DNA from: Chloroflexota bacterium | Lineage (GTDB): Bacteria; Chloroflexota; Anaerolineae; Promineifilales; Promineifilaceae | Assembly: GCA_018004935.1 (NCBI GenBank) | Contig: JAGNBF010000031.1 | Span: 1-64,000, forward strand | DNA: 64,000 nt | Reading direction: 5' to 3' | Part shown: positions 17,825 through 24,837 of the stretch, in pieces | Layout: the number at the start of each line of letters is the position of its first letter | How positions within the stretch are numbered: position 1 is the first letter of the stretch | Program-made: the position numbers and the translations under genes | The notes under the pieces: generated by a model | Told to the model about the DNA's origin: nothing | Databases searched by the model: none | Seen by the model: the letters and a program-made list of their open reading frames with translations, nothing else

Positions 17825-19252
17825 CTAAGCATTTTGGGCGACAAGTTCGCCAAATTTGAGTAAAGCCCGGACGCGGCCGCTGTTGGGGGCTTCAGCATAC
17901 ACCCGCAATACTGGCTCTGTTCCCGAAGGCCGGATGAGTAACCAACTGCCATCATTGAGGTAATATTTCACCCCATCCAGGGTACTAACCTGCTCGATCG
18001 GTACTCCCTCAATCTGAGCGGGAGCCGAATCCACCAACATTTTGACCATCGTTTTCTTTTCGATGGCCCGTTTGAGTTTCATATCGGTGCGTTTATATTC
18101 GGCGGGACCATAATACTGTAACAAATCGGCGACGAGTTCGTGTAAGGGGGCACGATGATAAGCCATCACTTCCAAGATGAGCAGACCAAGGAGGACACCA
18201 TCCCCTTCGGGGATATGGCCTTGAATGCTCATACCGCCTGATTCTTCACCCCCCATGAGGACGCCCCCTCGGAGCATCAGGTCAGCGATGTGGTTGAAAC
18301 CAACGGGCGTTTCGGTAAGGGGTAAACCGTTCGCGGCCGCGATGCGGTCAATCATCCGAGTTGTAGAAACGGTACGGATGACCTCACCCGTGCAACCCCG
18401 CTTTTCAATGAGATAGCGCAACACCAGGGCGAAGATACGGTGGGGGTCTACAAATTCCCCATGGGCATTCACCGCCCCAATGCGGTCGGCATCGCCATCC
18501 GTTGCCAACCCCACATCCCAATGCCCGCCCTGAATAGTGGACATGAGTTGCCCCAGGTGCCGGGCGATAGGTTCTGGGTGAATGCCCCCAAAACCGGGAT
18601 TCATCTCGTGGCGAATGTTAAGTACCCGGGTGCGGCCGCGGGCCAACACTTCACCAATCACACCTCGCCCGGAGCCAAACATGCCATCAGCGATCACCTT
18701 TAGCTCTCCCCCAGAAACAATATCCAGATCGACCAATGTGCTGAGATGTTCGTAATAAGCCCAGGCTGGGTCAAACTTACGAATTTTCTCCTGAGATAAC
18801 GCCTGATCTACATCCATCAGCCGAGGTGTCTTATTTTCCGCCAGGTTTCGGGCCAGAATGGCCTCAACGTGTTTGTGCTGTTCTGGAGTGGCACTCCCGC
18901 CAAAACTGGCTTTCAGTTTTACGCCATTGTAGCGGGGCGGATTATGACTGGCCGTAATCATCACTCCAGCAGTAGCTTTTTTGTGGACAATGGCGTAGCT
19001 GACGGCTGGGGTAGGGGTGTCAGCACGTGCCAGCCAGGTCGAAATACCATTGCCTGCCATTACGCAGGCCACTTCTAGAGCATATCGGTCCGACAGAAAG
19101 CGGGTATCAAATCCCACTACTGCTGTGGGGTGGGGATTCCCCTGTTCATGAATAAAATCGGCAATAGCTTGAGCCACCAGGCGCAGGTTAGCAAAAGTAA
19201 AGGTATCGCTGATGACGGCACGCCAGCCGTCGGTACCAAATTTGATAGACAT
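17825..19252 (-). CDS. Phosphoglucomutase/phosphomannomutase family enzyme
   Basis: A 475-residue alpha-D-phosphohexomutase interconverting hexose 1- and 6-phosphates, which would feed nucleotide-sugar synthesis. All four family motifs are present: TASHNPP with the phosphoserine (about residue 100), the metal loop DGDADRIG (about 240-247), the sugar loop GEESGGM, and the phosphate-binding RPSGTEP near the C-terminus. The start MSIKFGTDGWR at 19252 is preceded by TAGGAG from a family E repeat. An upstream in-frame ATG at 19276 lies inside that repeat and is less likely. Sugar specificity (glucose, mannose or glucosamine) is not resolved. Confidence 0.95.
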   Translation of the reverse strand: MSIKFGTDGWRAVISDTFTFANLRLVAQAIADFIHEQGNPHPTAVVGFDTRFLSDRYALEVACVMAGNGISTWLARADTPTPAVSYAIVHKKATAGVMITASHNPPRYNGVKLKASFGGSATPEQHKHVEAILARNLAENKTPRLMDVDQALSQEKIRKFDPAWAYYEHLSTLVDLDIVSGGELKVIADGMFGSGRGVIGEVLARGRTRVLNIRHEMNPGFGGIHPEPIARHLGQLMSTIQGGHWDVGLATDGDADRIGAVNAHGEFVDPHRIFALVLRYLIEKRGCTGEVIRTVSTTRMIDRIAAANGLPLTETPVGFNHIADLMLRGGVLMGGEESGGMSIQGHIPEGDGVLLGLLILEVMAYHRAPLHELVADLLQYYGPAEYKRTDMKLKRAIEKKTMVKMLVDSAPAQIEGVPIEQVSTLDGVKYYLNDGSWLLIRPSGTEPVLRVYAEAPNSGRVRALLKFGELVAQNA

Positions 19253-19256
19253 ATTT

Positions 19257-19387
19257 ACTCCTACGAAAATAAGCACTGATTAAAAAACACGGATGGGAAG
19301 GAACACGGATAGGAATGAAAAATGGTGGCGTTATTTTCATTCCTCTTGGTGCGCCGTAGGCCCATGGGGAACTCCTACGAAAATAAG
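19257..19387 (-). repeat. Family E repeat supplying the SD of the mutase gene
   Basis: The minus-strand unit carries TTTTCGTAGGAG at both edges. The downstream edge is the SD for the gene starting at 19252. The upstream edge precedes ATG 19363, opening MGLRRTKRNENNATIF-type codons. 'cacggat' motifs lie between. Confidence 0.85.
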
Positions 19388-19457
19388 ATGTGCCCACGGG
19401 GCGAGTGGGCGATGGGGCGAAAAAACCGCCGTGTCTCCGCGTCGCCTCCTCGCGTTT

Positions 19458-21107
19458 TCATTCCTGTTGACTTGGCGCATCAAATGCCATGCCCAACTGC
19501 TGAAACGCATGCAATCGATCTAGAAACTCGGCAAATCGTTGCGCCGCCGAATCGCTATAACGTGACCAGATATTGAAAGACCAGCCGGGCATGTCTAATC
19601 GGAATTGGGCGTAATATTCATAAGCCAGACATACTTCACCCGGTGCGCCAAAGGTGTTGTTTAGATTAAATACTCGTTCGAAAGGTAATAAGGCAGAGAG
19701 TAGGGTGTGACTATTGGCAAAGGGTAAATCTAACAGAAGCGGGGCCGCCGGATTTAAATCCTGAAAACGGAGAGCGATCTGATCATAATCGTATTGGTAA
19801 TCTCGCCCTGTCGCCAGGCCACCAAACTCCCGCAATAGCCATTGTTGTAACGTCTGAGGATCATCGGCCAGATGTCGGCCTACTTCCGCCAGGTCGAGGG
19901 ATGGTACTTCTTCTGCGCCATCGGGGTAAATGAGGAAAAACCGGGTGGGCATTGCCTGGCTGATCACGGTGTAGAGTAAAAAACTCATGAGGTGAATGAC
20001 ATTTGCTGGTTGCAGATAGGTCAGGGGGCCGGGTTCGGGTATTAATCCGGCAATCTGTTGTCCAAAGTGGCGGAGAAGGGGTAAAAGCAATGGTTCCAGC
20101 ACCAGGTAGCGAACGTGTTGGGGGGAGGCAATAAATCCTTTTACTATTTTGAAGAAGGGGATGTTGATTCCCCGTTCGATGATCGCGTGGCGTACTTTTT
20201 GGCCGAGCGCGGCCGCATGCTGGGCATTCAGCCAGGAACTCCATTCGTTAAGGCGTAGTAGTGACTCGATAGCTGAGGCACTACGAATGGCATAGCGACG
20301 TAGGGGGATTTTATGGGGATGATTGTTGTCTTGCAGACGGATACCGGCATTGCCTAATAGGCCCATGTAAGAGGTGAGGGGAATTTCGTATGCGGCCGCG
20401 TCCAGAATAGTTAAAAACGCCGATACATCACCCCCGAGGATCGCCTGTCGTGCCCGCAAATAGGTACCAATTGGCTCCATCTCCCGCTGAGACAGGTTTT
20501 TGCCTTTGTGGAAACAAAGATCATGGATGATTAGTTCGCGTTCTGTCTCAAAGCGAAACCGTTGCAACGCGGCCGCGCTCTTGACGGTCTGGCGGTATTT
20601 TAGCAGAGCAAGTGGTGGGGCCTGGGCCAGTAACTCGCGAAATAGCTCACGCAGGGCAGGGTAACGAGGATCATCTACCAGGCGAAAAGTCAGAGATTTA
20701 CGCCACCCGGTGAAAAGGTGCTCCGCCGGTTTGAGGACAGCAATGGGAAAACCCAACCGCCAATGCCAGGGTAACGCTTGCAGAAAGGTGCGTGTTAGCT
20801 CATCCTGCCCATTGCTCCAGGCCCGTAGTGCCAGCAGAAGTTTGTAATCATTGAGGAGTAGCTGGGCCTGTTGCCCCAAAATGACCATATCATTTGGGGT
20901 AGCTTCTTTGACCAAATGCCAGGCACGTCCCAGGTGATCAGCCTCACTCATCGTAGCCGTTACCACTAGTTTATCGGTCAGGGCGGCGTCATAGAGAGGA
21001 TGACCGGTAGAAAGGGGTAAAGAGGTGGCCATATCAGCCAGAGGCAGAGCACGGTGAAGCGCCAGATTGGTTTTATAGCGGCCTTTAAGTTCGCGGATGG
21101 AAAGCAT
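19458..21107 (-). CDS. Unrecognised 549-residue protein
   Basis: I do not recognise the family. There is no signal peptide or clear membrane helix. The protein is rich in Leu, Ala, His and Trp, mostly helical, with a His/Trp segment (LPWHWRLGFPIAVLKPAEHL, about residues 112-131). The C-terminal third, containing LNNTFGAPGEVCLAYEYYAQFRLDMP split over strands, looks more beta. Base composition and three GCGGCCGC sites match neighbouring genes, so it is a resident gene. Its start has no SD: ATG 21107 follows a short-unit repeat. It is separated from the mutase by a repeat and is probably transcribed alone. Function is unknown. Confidence 0.75.
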   Translation of the reverse strand: MLSIRELKGRYKTNLALHRALPLADMATSLPLSTGHPLYDAALTDKLVVTATMSEADHLGRAWHLVKEATPNDMVILGQQAQLLLNDYKLLLALRAWSNGQDELTRTFLQALPWHWRLGFPIAVLKPAEHLFTGWRKSLTFRLVDDPRYPALRELFRELLAQAPPLALLKYRQTVKSAAALQRFRFETERELIIHDLCFHKGKNLSQREMEPIGTYLRARQAILGGDVSAFLTILDAAAYEIPLTSYMGLLGNAGIRLQDNNHPHKIPLRRYAIRSASAIESLLRLNEWSSWLNAQHAAALGQKVRHAIIERGINIPFFKIVKGFIASPQHVRYLVLEPLLLPLLRHFGQQIAGLIPEPGPLTYLQPANVIHLMSFLLYTVISQAMPTRFFLIYPDGAEEVPSLDLAEVGRHLADDPQTLQQWLLREFGGLATGRDYQYDYDQIALRFQDLNPAAPLLLDLPFANSHTLLSALLPFERVFNLNNTFGAPGEVCLAYEYYAQFRLDMPGWSFNIWSRYSDSAAQRFAEFLDRLHAFQQLGMAFDAPSQQE

Positions 21108-21217
21108 TGTCGTGAATGGTGAACTGTGAACAGCAAGCAGGACAAGAGGTGCTATCGGTTGGGTGGCCCCTGAGTGATGATTGTCTTCCCTGCTCGCTGT
21201 CTATTGTCTTCGTCAGT
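21108..21217. repeat. Imperfect short-unit inverted repeat
   Basis: GAACAGCAAGCAGGACAA near 21126-21143 is mirrored by TTGTCTTCCCTGCTCGCTGT near 21182-21201. It abuts the start of the minus-strand gene at 21107 and the left end of the family B element at 21218. Confidence 0.55.
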
Positions 21218-21487
21218 TATACTGTCAAAGGGCATAATCTGACATTTTTTCGCCCTGTCGCCGTCTCACTTTATCGTCGAGTTGGGTTTATTCAAGGCCA
21301 CCCCCACCCCTAACCCCGCCCCAGGGGCGGGGAACTACTTTCGGCGCGGTTTGGCGAGCGTCCGCTCGCCAAACCGCGCCGGTAGGTTTCTCCCCCCTTC
21401 CCTCTGGGAAGGGGGATGGGTCTTCAGTCCAAACCTACCAATCTGTTGCCGCTAACAAAATGTCACTTTATGACCGTGGTAAGTATA
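21218..21487 (+). mobile_element. MITE-like element family B, copy 1 (variable central hairpin)
   Basis: 270 bp between TATACTG..CATAATCTGACATTTT and its imperfect mirror AAAATGTCACTTTATG..AGTATA. Three hairpins lie inside: CCCCGCCCC/GGGGCGGGG, a central stem CGGCGCGGTTTGGCGAGCG with its complement (about 21342-21381), and CCCCCTTCCC/GGGAAGGGGG. Copies lie at 39083-39349 (reversed) and 46312-46523 (left-truncated). Outer parts are conserved; the central stem sequence differs in each copy. TA at both tips suggests TA target duplication as for IS630/Tc1-type elements (inference). Confidence 0.88.
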
Positions 21488-22000
21488 GCAAGCGTTTCGT
21501 CCCTTTGGAGAAGCTGAACTTTTAGCCCTGCTGAATGACGTATTACCAGAGAAAAGTTCAACTTCTTGACTAAACGGTTACGTCAGTTAAATCAAACAGG
21601 CCAGAATGTGAAAGCTGGCCTGGGGATTGGCGGGTGCCGCCGGGTACATAGGATCGGCGGCATTAGGAGTGGTCTTGAGAACCTGAACGCTCCACGATAC
21701 ATAGGTTATGGAGCCTGAAGATCGTAGCAGGTTGCGGCCGCAACGACAAACCGCACCAGGATAATAAGTAAACCTATGAATTGGCGGATGAAAATCTGAC
21801 AGGTTTCCAAAACCTGTCAGGCCTCTCCCAAAATGGGGTACTTCGCCTCCCATTTTGCCCCCAGATCAGGTTACTCCTGCCCCAATTGGGAAATTGCTAC
21901 AGGAATAGGTCATTTTTGGGAGTAAATAATCGCCCTACCTGGTCGTTTCCCTGGATTGCCAGCCACCATAATTGCAGGTAGAATCCCCATCACCCGTGCA
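21488..22000. other. Repeat-rich spacer before nuoA
   Basis: No gene is supported. It contains an inverted repeat GAAGCTGAACTTTT (21510-21523) with AAAAGTTCAACTTC (21552-21565), a hairpin CAGGCCAG/CTGGCCTG (about 21597-21622), a family F hairpin (CTGACAGG, 21797-21823), and at 21734-21741 the only GCGGCCGC site I found outside a predicted gene. Confidence 0.6.
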
Positions 22001-22029
22001 TTGTCATGCTTCCTGGCATGTGTTATAAA
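22001..22029 (+). promoter_or_regulatory. Promoter of the nuo operon
   Basis: TTGTCA (22001-22006), a 17-base spacer, and an extended -10 TGtTATAAA (TATAAA 22024-22029) form a good housekeeping-type promoter. Predicted start is near 22036, giving a leader of about 57 bases before nuoA. Confidence 0.75.
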
Positions 22030-22092
22030 TGAAACGCTCTTGCGATATATTTCACAATCACCCGTTTTTCTCTGGTGAGGAGGCTTTCCAGC

Positions 22093-22449
22093 GTGTTAAC
22101 TGACTGGCAATTCGTCGGCATTTTCTTTCTGCTGTCCCCAATCTTTCCGGCCGCCCCGGTGATCGCTCAACATCTACTTGGTCCGCGCAAACCTAACCGG
22201 ATTAAGCAGGAAACCTATGAGTGTGGTATTGAGACGGTGGGGGATAGCTGGATTCAGTTTAAGGTGCAGTATTACATCTATGCATTGGCCTTTGTGGTCT
22301 TTGACGTAGAGGCGATCTTTTTGTTCCCGATTGCGGCCGCATACGGGCACATTGATTTGTTTGGTATCGGCGCGGCCGCGCTTTTCATCTTCCTCTTGGC
22401 CGACGGTCTGGTTTACGCCTGGGATCGCGGTATTTTGGAGTGGGTATAA
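22093..22449 (+). CDS. nuoA: NADH-quinone oxidoreductase subunit A (ND3)
   Basis: A 118-residue membrane subunit of complex I next to the quinone site. It has three membrane helices and the diagnostic loop QETYECGIE with the conserved Cys, followed by QYYIYALAFVVFDVEAIFLFP. The frame is open from GTG 22075, but the SD GAGGAGG at 22077-22083 lies after that codon, so GTG 22093 (reading MLTDWQF) is the likely start. It is first gene of an eight-gene membrane-arm cluster. The usual next genes nuoB, C and D are absent. Confidence 0.95.
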   Translation: MLTDWQFVGIFFLLSPIFPAAPVIAQHLLGPRKPNRIKQETYECGIETVGDSWIQFKVQYYIYALAFVVFDVEAIFLFPIAAAYGHIDLFGIGAAALFIFLLADGLVYAWDRGILEWV

Positions 22450-22544
22450 AAAGTTGCCAGCGATGAGGGCGAGGCCGGAGTTCTACCCTGTCCCTTTCGA
22501 CTCTCATCTCTTTAATCTCAGTCCTATTTAGGAGTAACCTCAAT

Positions 22545-23846
22545 ATGGATCCCATCAAGTTACTCGAAAGCACCCTAAGCCTCGTCCCGTTTGAATATTT
22601 ACGGGGGGTGTGGGTTGCTGGGGGAATGGACCCCAGTCTGGCTAAACTGCTCACGGACACCATCGGAGTGGTTATCCTGGCCAGCTTCTGCCTGCTCATC
22701 GTTTTGTTCCTCATTTGGTTAGAGCGTAAGGTACTGGCCCGAATGCAGGATCGTATCGGCCCTAACCGGGTAGGTGGCAAATTTGGCCTTCTCCAAACAC
22801 TGGCCGATGCCCTTAAACTGGTTTCCAAAGAAGCCATCACCCCTGCCGGAGCGGACAAAGTAGCCTATAATCTGGCCCCGATTCTCCTGGTAATGACAGC
22901 CCTGCTTATGTGGGCTGTGATTCCTTTTGCGCCCGGTGTGATTGGTTCTGACCTTAACATCGGGCTTTTTTATGTCCTGGCTGTTAGTTCTGCCTCTGTT
23001 GTTTGCCTTTTGCTGGCAGGTTGGGGTTCAAACAACAAGTACGCCCTTTTAGGGGCGTTCCGTTCGGTAGCCCAATTGGTTAGTTACGAAGTGCCGATGG
23101 TACTTTCTCTGATTGTGCCCATTGTGTTAGCTCGCAGTATGCAGATGGGTGAAATCATCGTCGCTCAGGACATACCTTTCCTGATTCTGGCCCCCATTTC
23201 TGCACTTATCTTTTTCATTTCAGCCCTGGCCGAAACCGGACGTACTCCCTTTGACCTGTTAGAGGCTGAATCGGAAATTATCGCTGGTTTCCATGTGGAA
23301 TATGGCGGCATGAAATGGAGCATGTTTATGCTCGCCGAATTTGTCGGCACGTTATTCATGTCGGCTTTATTTACCACGGTTTACCTGGGTGGCTGGCGCT
23401 TATTTGGTATCGAAAATATCGTTGTCGGTAATATCCAATTGGGGAATTTGCTGGCGATGGGTGTCTTCTTTGCCAAAGTATTTGCCGTATTCATGGTATT
23501 CATTTGGATTCGGGGAACGTTACCGCGGGTGCGCATTGACCAACTTCTGGACCTGAACTGGAAATTCCTGGTGCCGTTGACTATTGTCCTGACGATGATG
23601 GTGGTTATTTTGGACAAGGTTTTGGAAGAAAATGGTGTTGTGACCTGGAATAGAGCGTTGATTCATCTAATCAGCAATGTCGTTTTAGCGGTTGTCACCC
23701 TGGAATTGCTTCGCCGCCGCGGCCGCCAGATTCGGGAAGAGGTGGAAGGGGCGCATTTAACTGATGGTGACGACCATCATGATGATCATGGTCATGGAGA
23801 AACGCATGACCACGGGCACGAACTGGCCCATGCCGCTGGCGATTAG
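22545..23846 (+). CDS. nuoH: NADH-quinone oxidoreductase subunit H (ND1) with His-rich tail
   Basis: A 433-residue subunit forming the quinone tunnel and linking the Q module to the proton-pumping arm. Family motifs are WLERKVLARMQDRIGPNRVG (about residues 62-81), the quinone-chamber loop AETGRTPFDLLEAESE and VEYGGMKW. About 8 helices are followed by a charged tail; the last about 25 residues (after EEVEGAH) are very rich in His and Asp. Normal NuoH is about 325-350 residues, so N- and C-terminal extensions are notable. The tail could bind metal (inference). An AGGAG precedes ATG 22545. Confidence 0.97.
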   Translation: MDPIKLLESTLSLVPFEYLRGVWVAGGMDPSLAKLLTDTIGVVILASFCLLIVLFLIWLERKVLARMQDRIGPNRVGGKFGLLQTLADALKLVSKEAITPAGADKVAYNLAPILLVMTALLMWAVIPFAPGVIGSDLNIGLFYVLAVSSASVVCLLLAGWGSNNKYALLGAFRSVAQLVSYEVPMVLSLIVPIVLARSMQMGEIIVAQDIPFLILAPISALIFFISALAETGRTPFDLLEAESEIIAGFHVEYGGMKWSMFMLAEFVGTLFMSALFTTVYLGGWRLFGIENIVVGNIQLGNLLAMGVFFAKVFAVFMVFIWIRGTLPRVRIDQLLDLNWKFLVPLTIVLTMMVVILDKVLEENGVVTWNRALIHLISNVVLAVVTLELLRRRGRQIREEVEGAHLTDGDDHHDDHGHGETHDHGHELAHAAGD

Positions 23847-23907
23847 TCACCCATTATGAGTTACTTGTGTGTTTGCCTCTGATGCAACACACAACACGCA
23901 ACCCGTT

Positions 23908-24447
23908 ATGATCGCACAACAAATCATCTTCTTTCTTATCTCTGCCGCAACGATTATTGCGGCCCTGATTGTGGTAACGAATAAAAATCTGTTCCACGCG
24001 GCCCTGGCGTTGATGGCGTCGTTTTTGGGTGTGGCCGGGTTATATATCTTGTTGGATGCGGGTTTTTTCGCGGCCGCGCAATTGCTCGTTTACATTGGAG
24101 CTATTTCCATCCTCATTATTTTCGCCATCATGCTCACCCGGCGCCTCATGTCCGCGAATGAGCCTAGTTTTAATTCGCAATGGATCATGGCCCTGTTCGC
24201 TTCCGTATTGGTCGGGGGATTATTCATCTTTGTCCTGATTCAGGGATGGGGTGGAGCGGTGGCAGAAACGTTCCCGGTCCTACAATCCCCTGTTCAAGAT
24301 CCTGCAATTGCTGATAGTGTGCGGGCTATGGGTGCGATGTTGGTTAATGCAGAAGGTTATGTTCTGCCTTTTGAAGTCGCGTCTGTCTTACTTTTGGGGG
24401 CACTGATTGGCGCAATTGTGGTGGCCCAGCCGGAGAAGAAATCATGA
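23908..24447 (+). CDS. nuoJ: NADH-quinone oxidoreductase subunit J (ND6)
   Basis: A 179-residue subunit with five membrane helices. Conserved features are NLFHAALALMASFLGVAGLY and the glycine/tyrosine helix LLVYIGAISILIIFAIML, whose pi-bulge couples quinone reduction to pumping. A large periplasmic loop (residues about 105-140) precedes the last helix. GTG 23869 is also in frame, but ATG 23908 directly before the first helix fits the family. There is no SD; the stretch before it is ACAACACG repeats. The stop overlaps nuoK (ATGA). Confidence 0.94.
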   Translation: MIAQQIIFFLISAATIIAALIVVTNKNLFHAALALMASFLGVAGLYILLDAGFFAAAQLLVYIGAISILIIFAIMLTRRLMSANEPSFNSQWIMALFASVLVGGLFIFVLIQGWGGAVAETFPVLQSPVQDPAIADSVRAMGAMLVNAEGYVLPFEVASVLLLGALIGAIVVAQPEKKS

Positions 24448-24758
24448 GTGGTATTCCTTTATCCTGGTATCTTATCGTTGCCGCAATTTTGTTTGCGATT
24501 GGTCTCTATGGGGTGTTAGCGCGACGAAATGCCGTTGCTATCCTTATGGCGGTTGAGCTAATGCTGAATGCGGTCAACATTAACTTAATTGCTTTCTGGC
24601 GTTACCTGACACCTGATCGGCCTGTCGGATTAGCCTGGGTACTGTTTGTGTTTACCGTCGCGGCCGCGGAAGCTTCCGTTGGTCTGGCGTTGGTCATCTC
24701 CATTTATCGCCAACGCGATTCTGTTATTGCTGAAGAGATGGACATTCTGAAATATTAG
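24444..24758 (+). CDS. nuoK: NADH-quinone oxidoreductase subunit K (ND4L)
   Basis: A 104-residue, three-helix subunit of the proton-translocating arm. Both essential membrane Glu positions are visible: MAVELMLNAVN in helix 2 and VAAAEASVGLALV in helix 3. Its start overlaps the nuoJ stop by four bases. The stop lies at the edge of an iterated inverted repeat, so the repeat separates nuoAHJK from nuoLMMN. Confidence 0.97.
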   Translation: MSGIPLSWYLIVAAILFAIGLYGVLARRNAVAILMAVELMLNAVNINLIAFWRYLTPDRPVGLAWVLFVFTVAAAEASVGLALVISIYRQRDSVIAEEMDILKY

Positions 24759-24830
24759 TAAACAGTCAACAGTGAAAAGTCGGCAAGTAGAAAGCTACTG
24801 GACTGGACACTGTTTACTGGTCACTGTTCA
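24759..24830. repeat. Iterated-unit inverted repeat inside the nuo operon
   Basis: GTAAACAGTCAACAGTGAAAAGT pairs in part with ACTGTTTACTGGTCACTGTTCACTG across an imperfect spacer. The unit matches the element at 3603-3664. It lies between nuoK and nuoL with no SD before nuoL, so it could act as an attenuating or processing hairpin. Confidence 0.75.
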
Positions 24831-24837
24831 CTGACCT

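Noticed and set aside
21218-21487. Family B element as a plain transcription terminator
   Set aside because: It has strong hairpins but also 30-bp terminal repeats, both orientations and no consistent T-run, so mobility explains it better.
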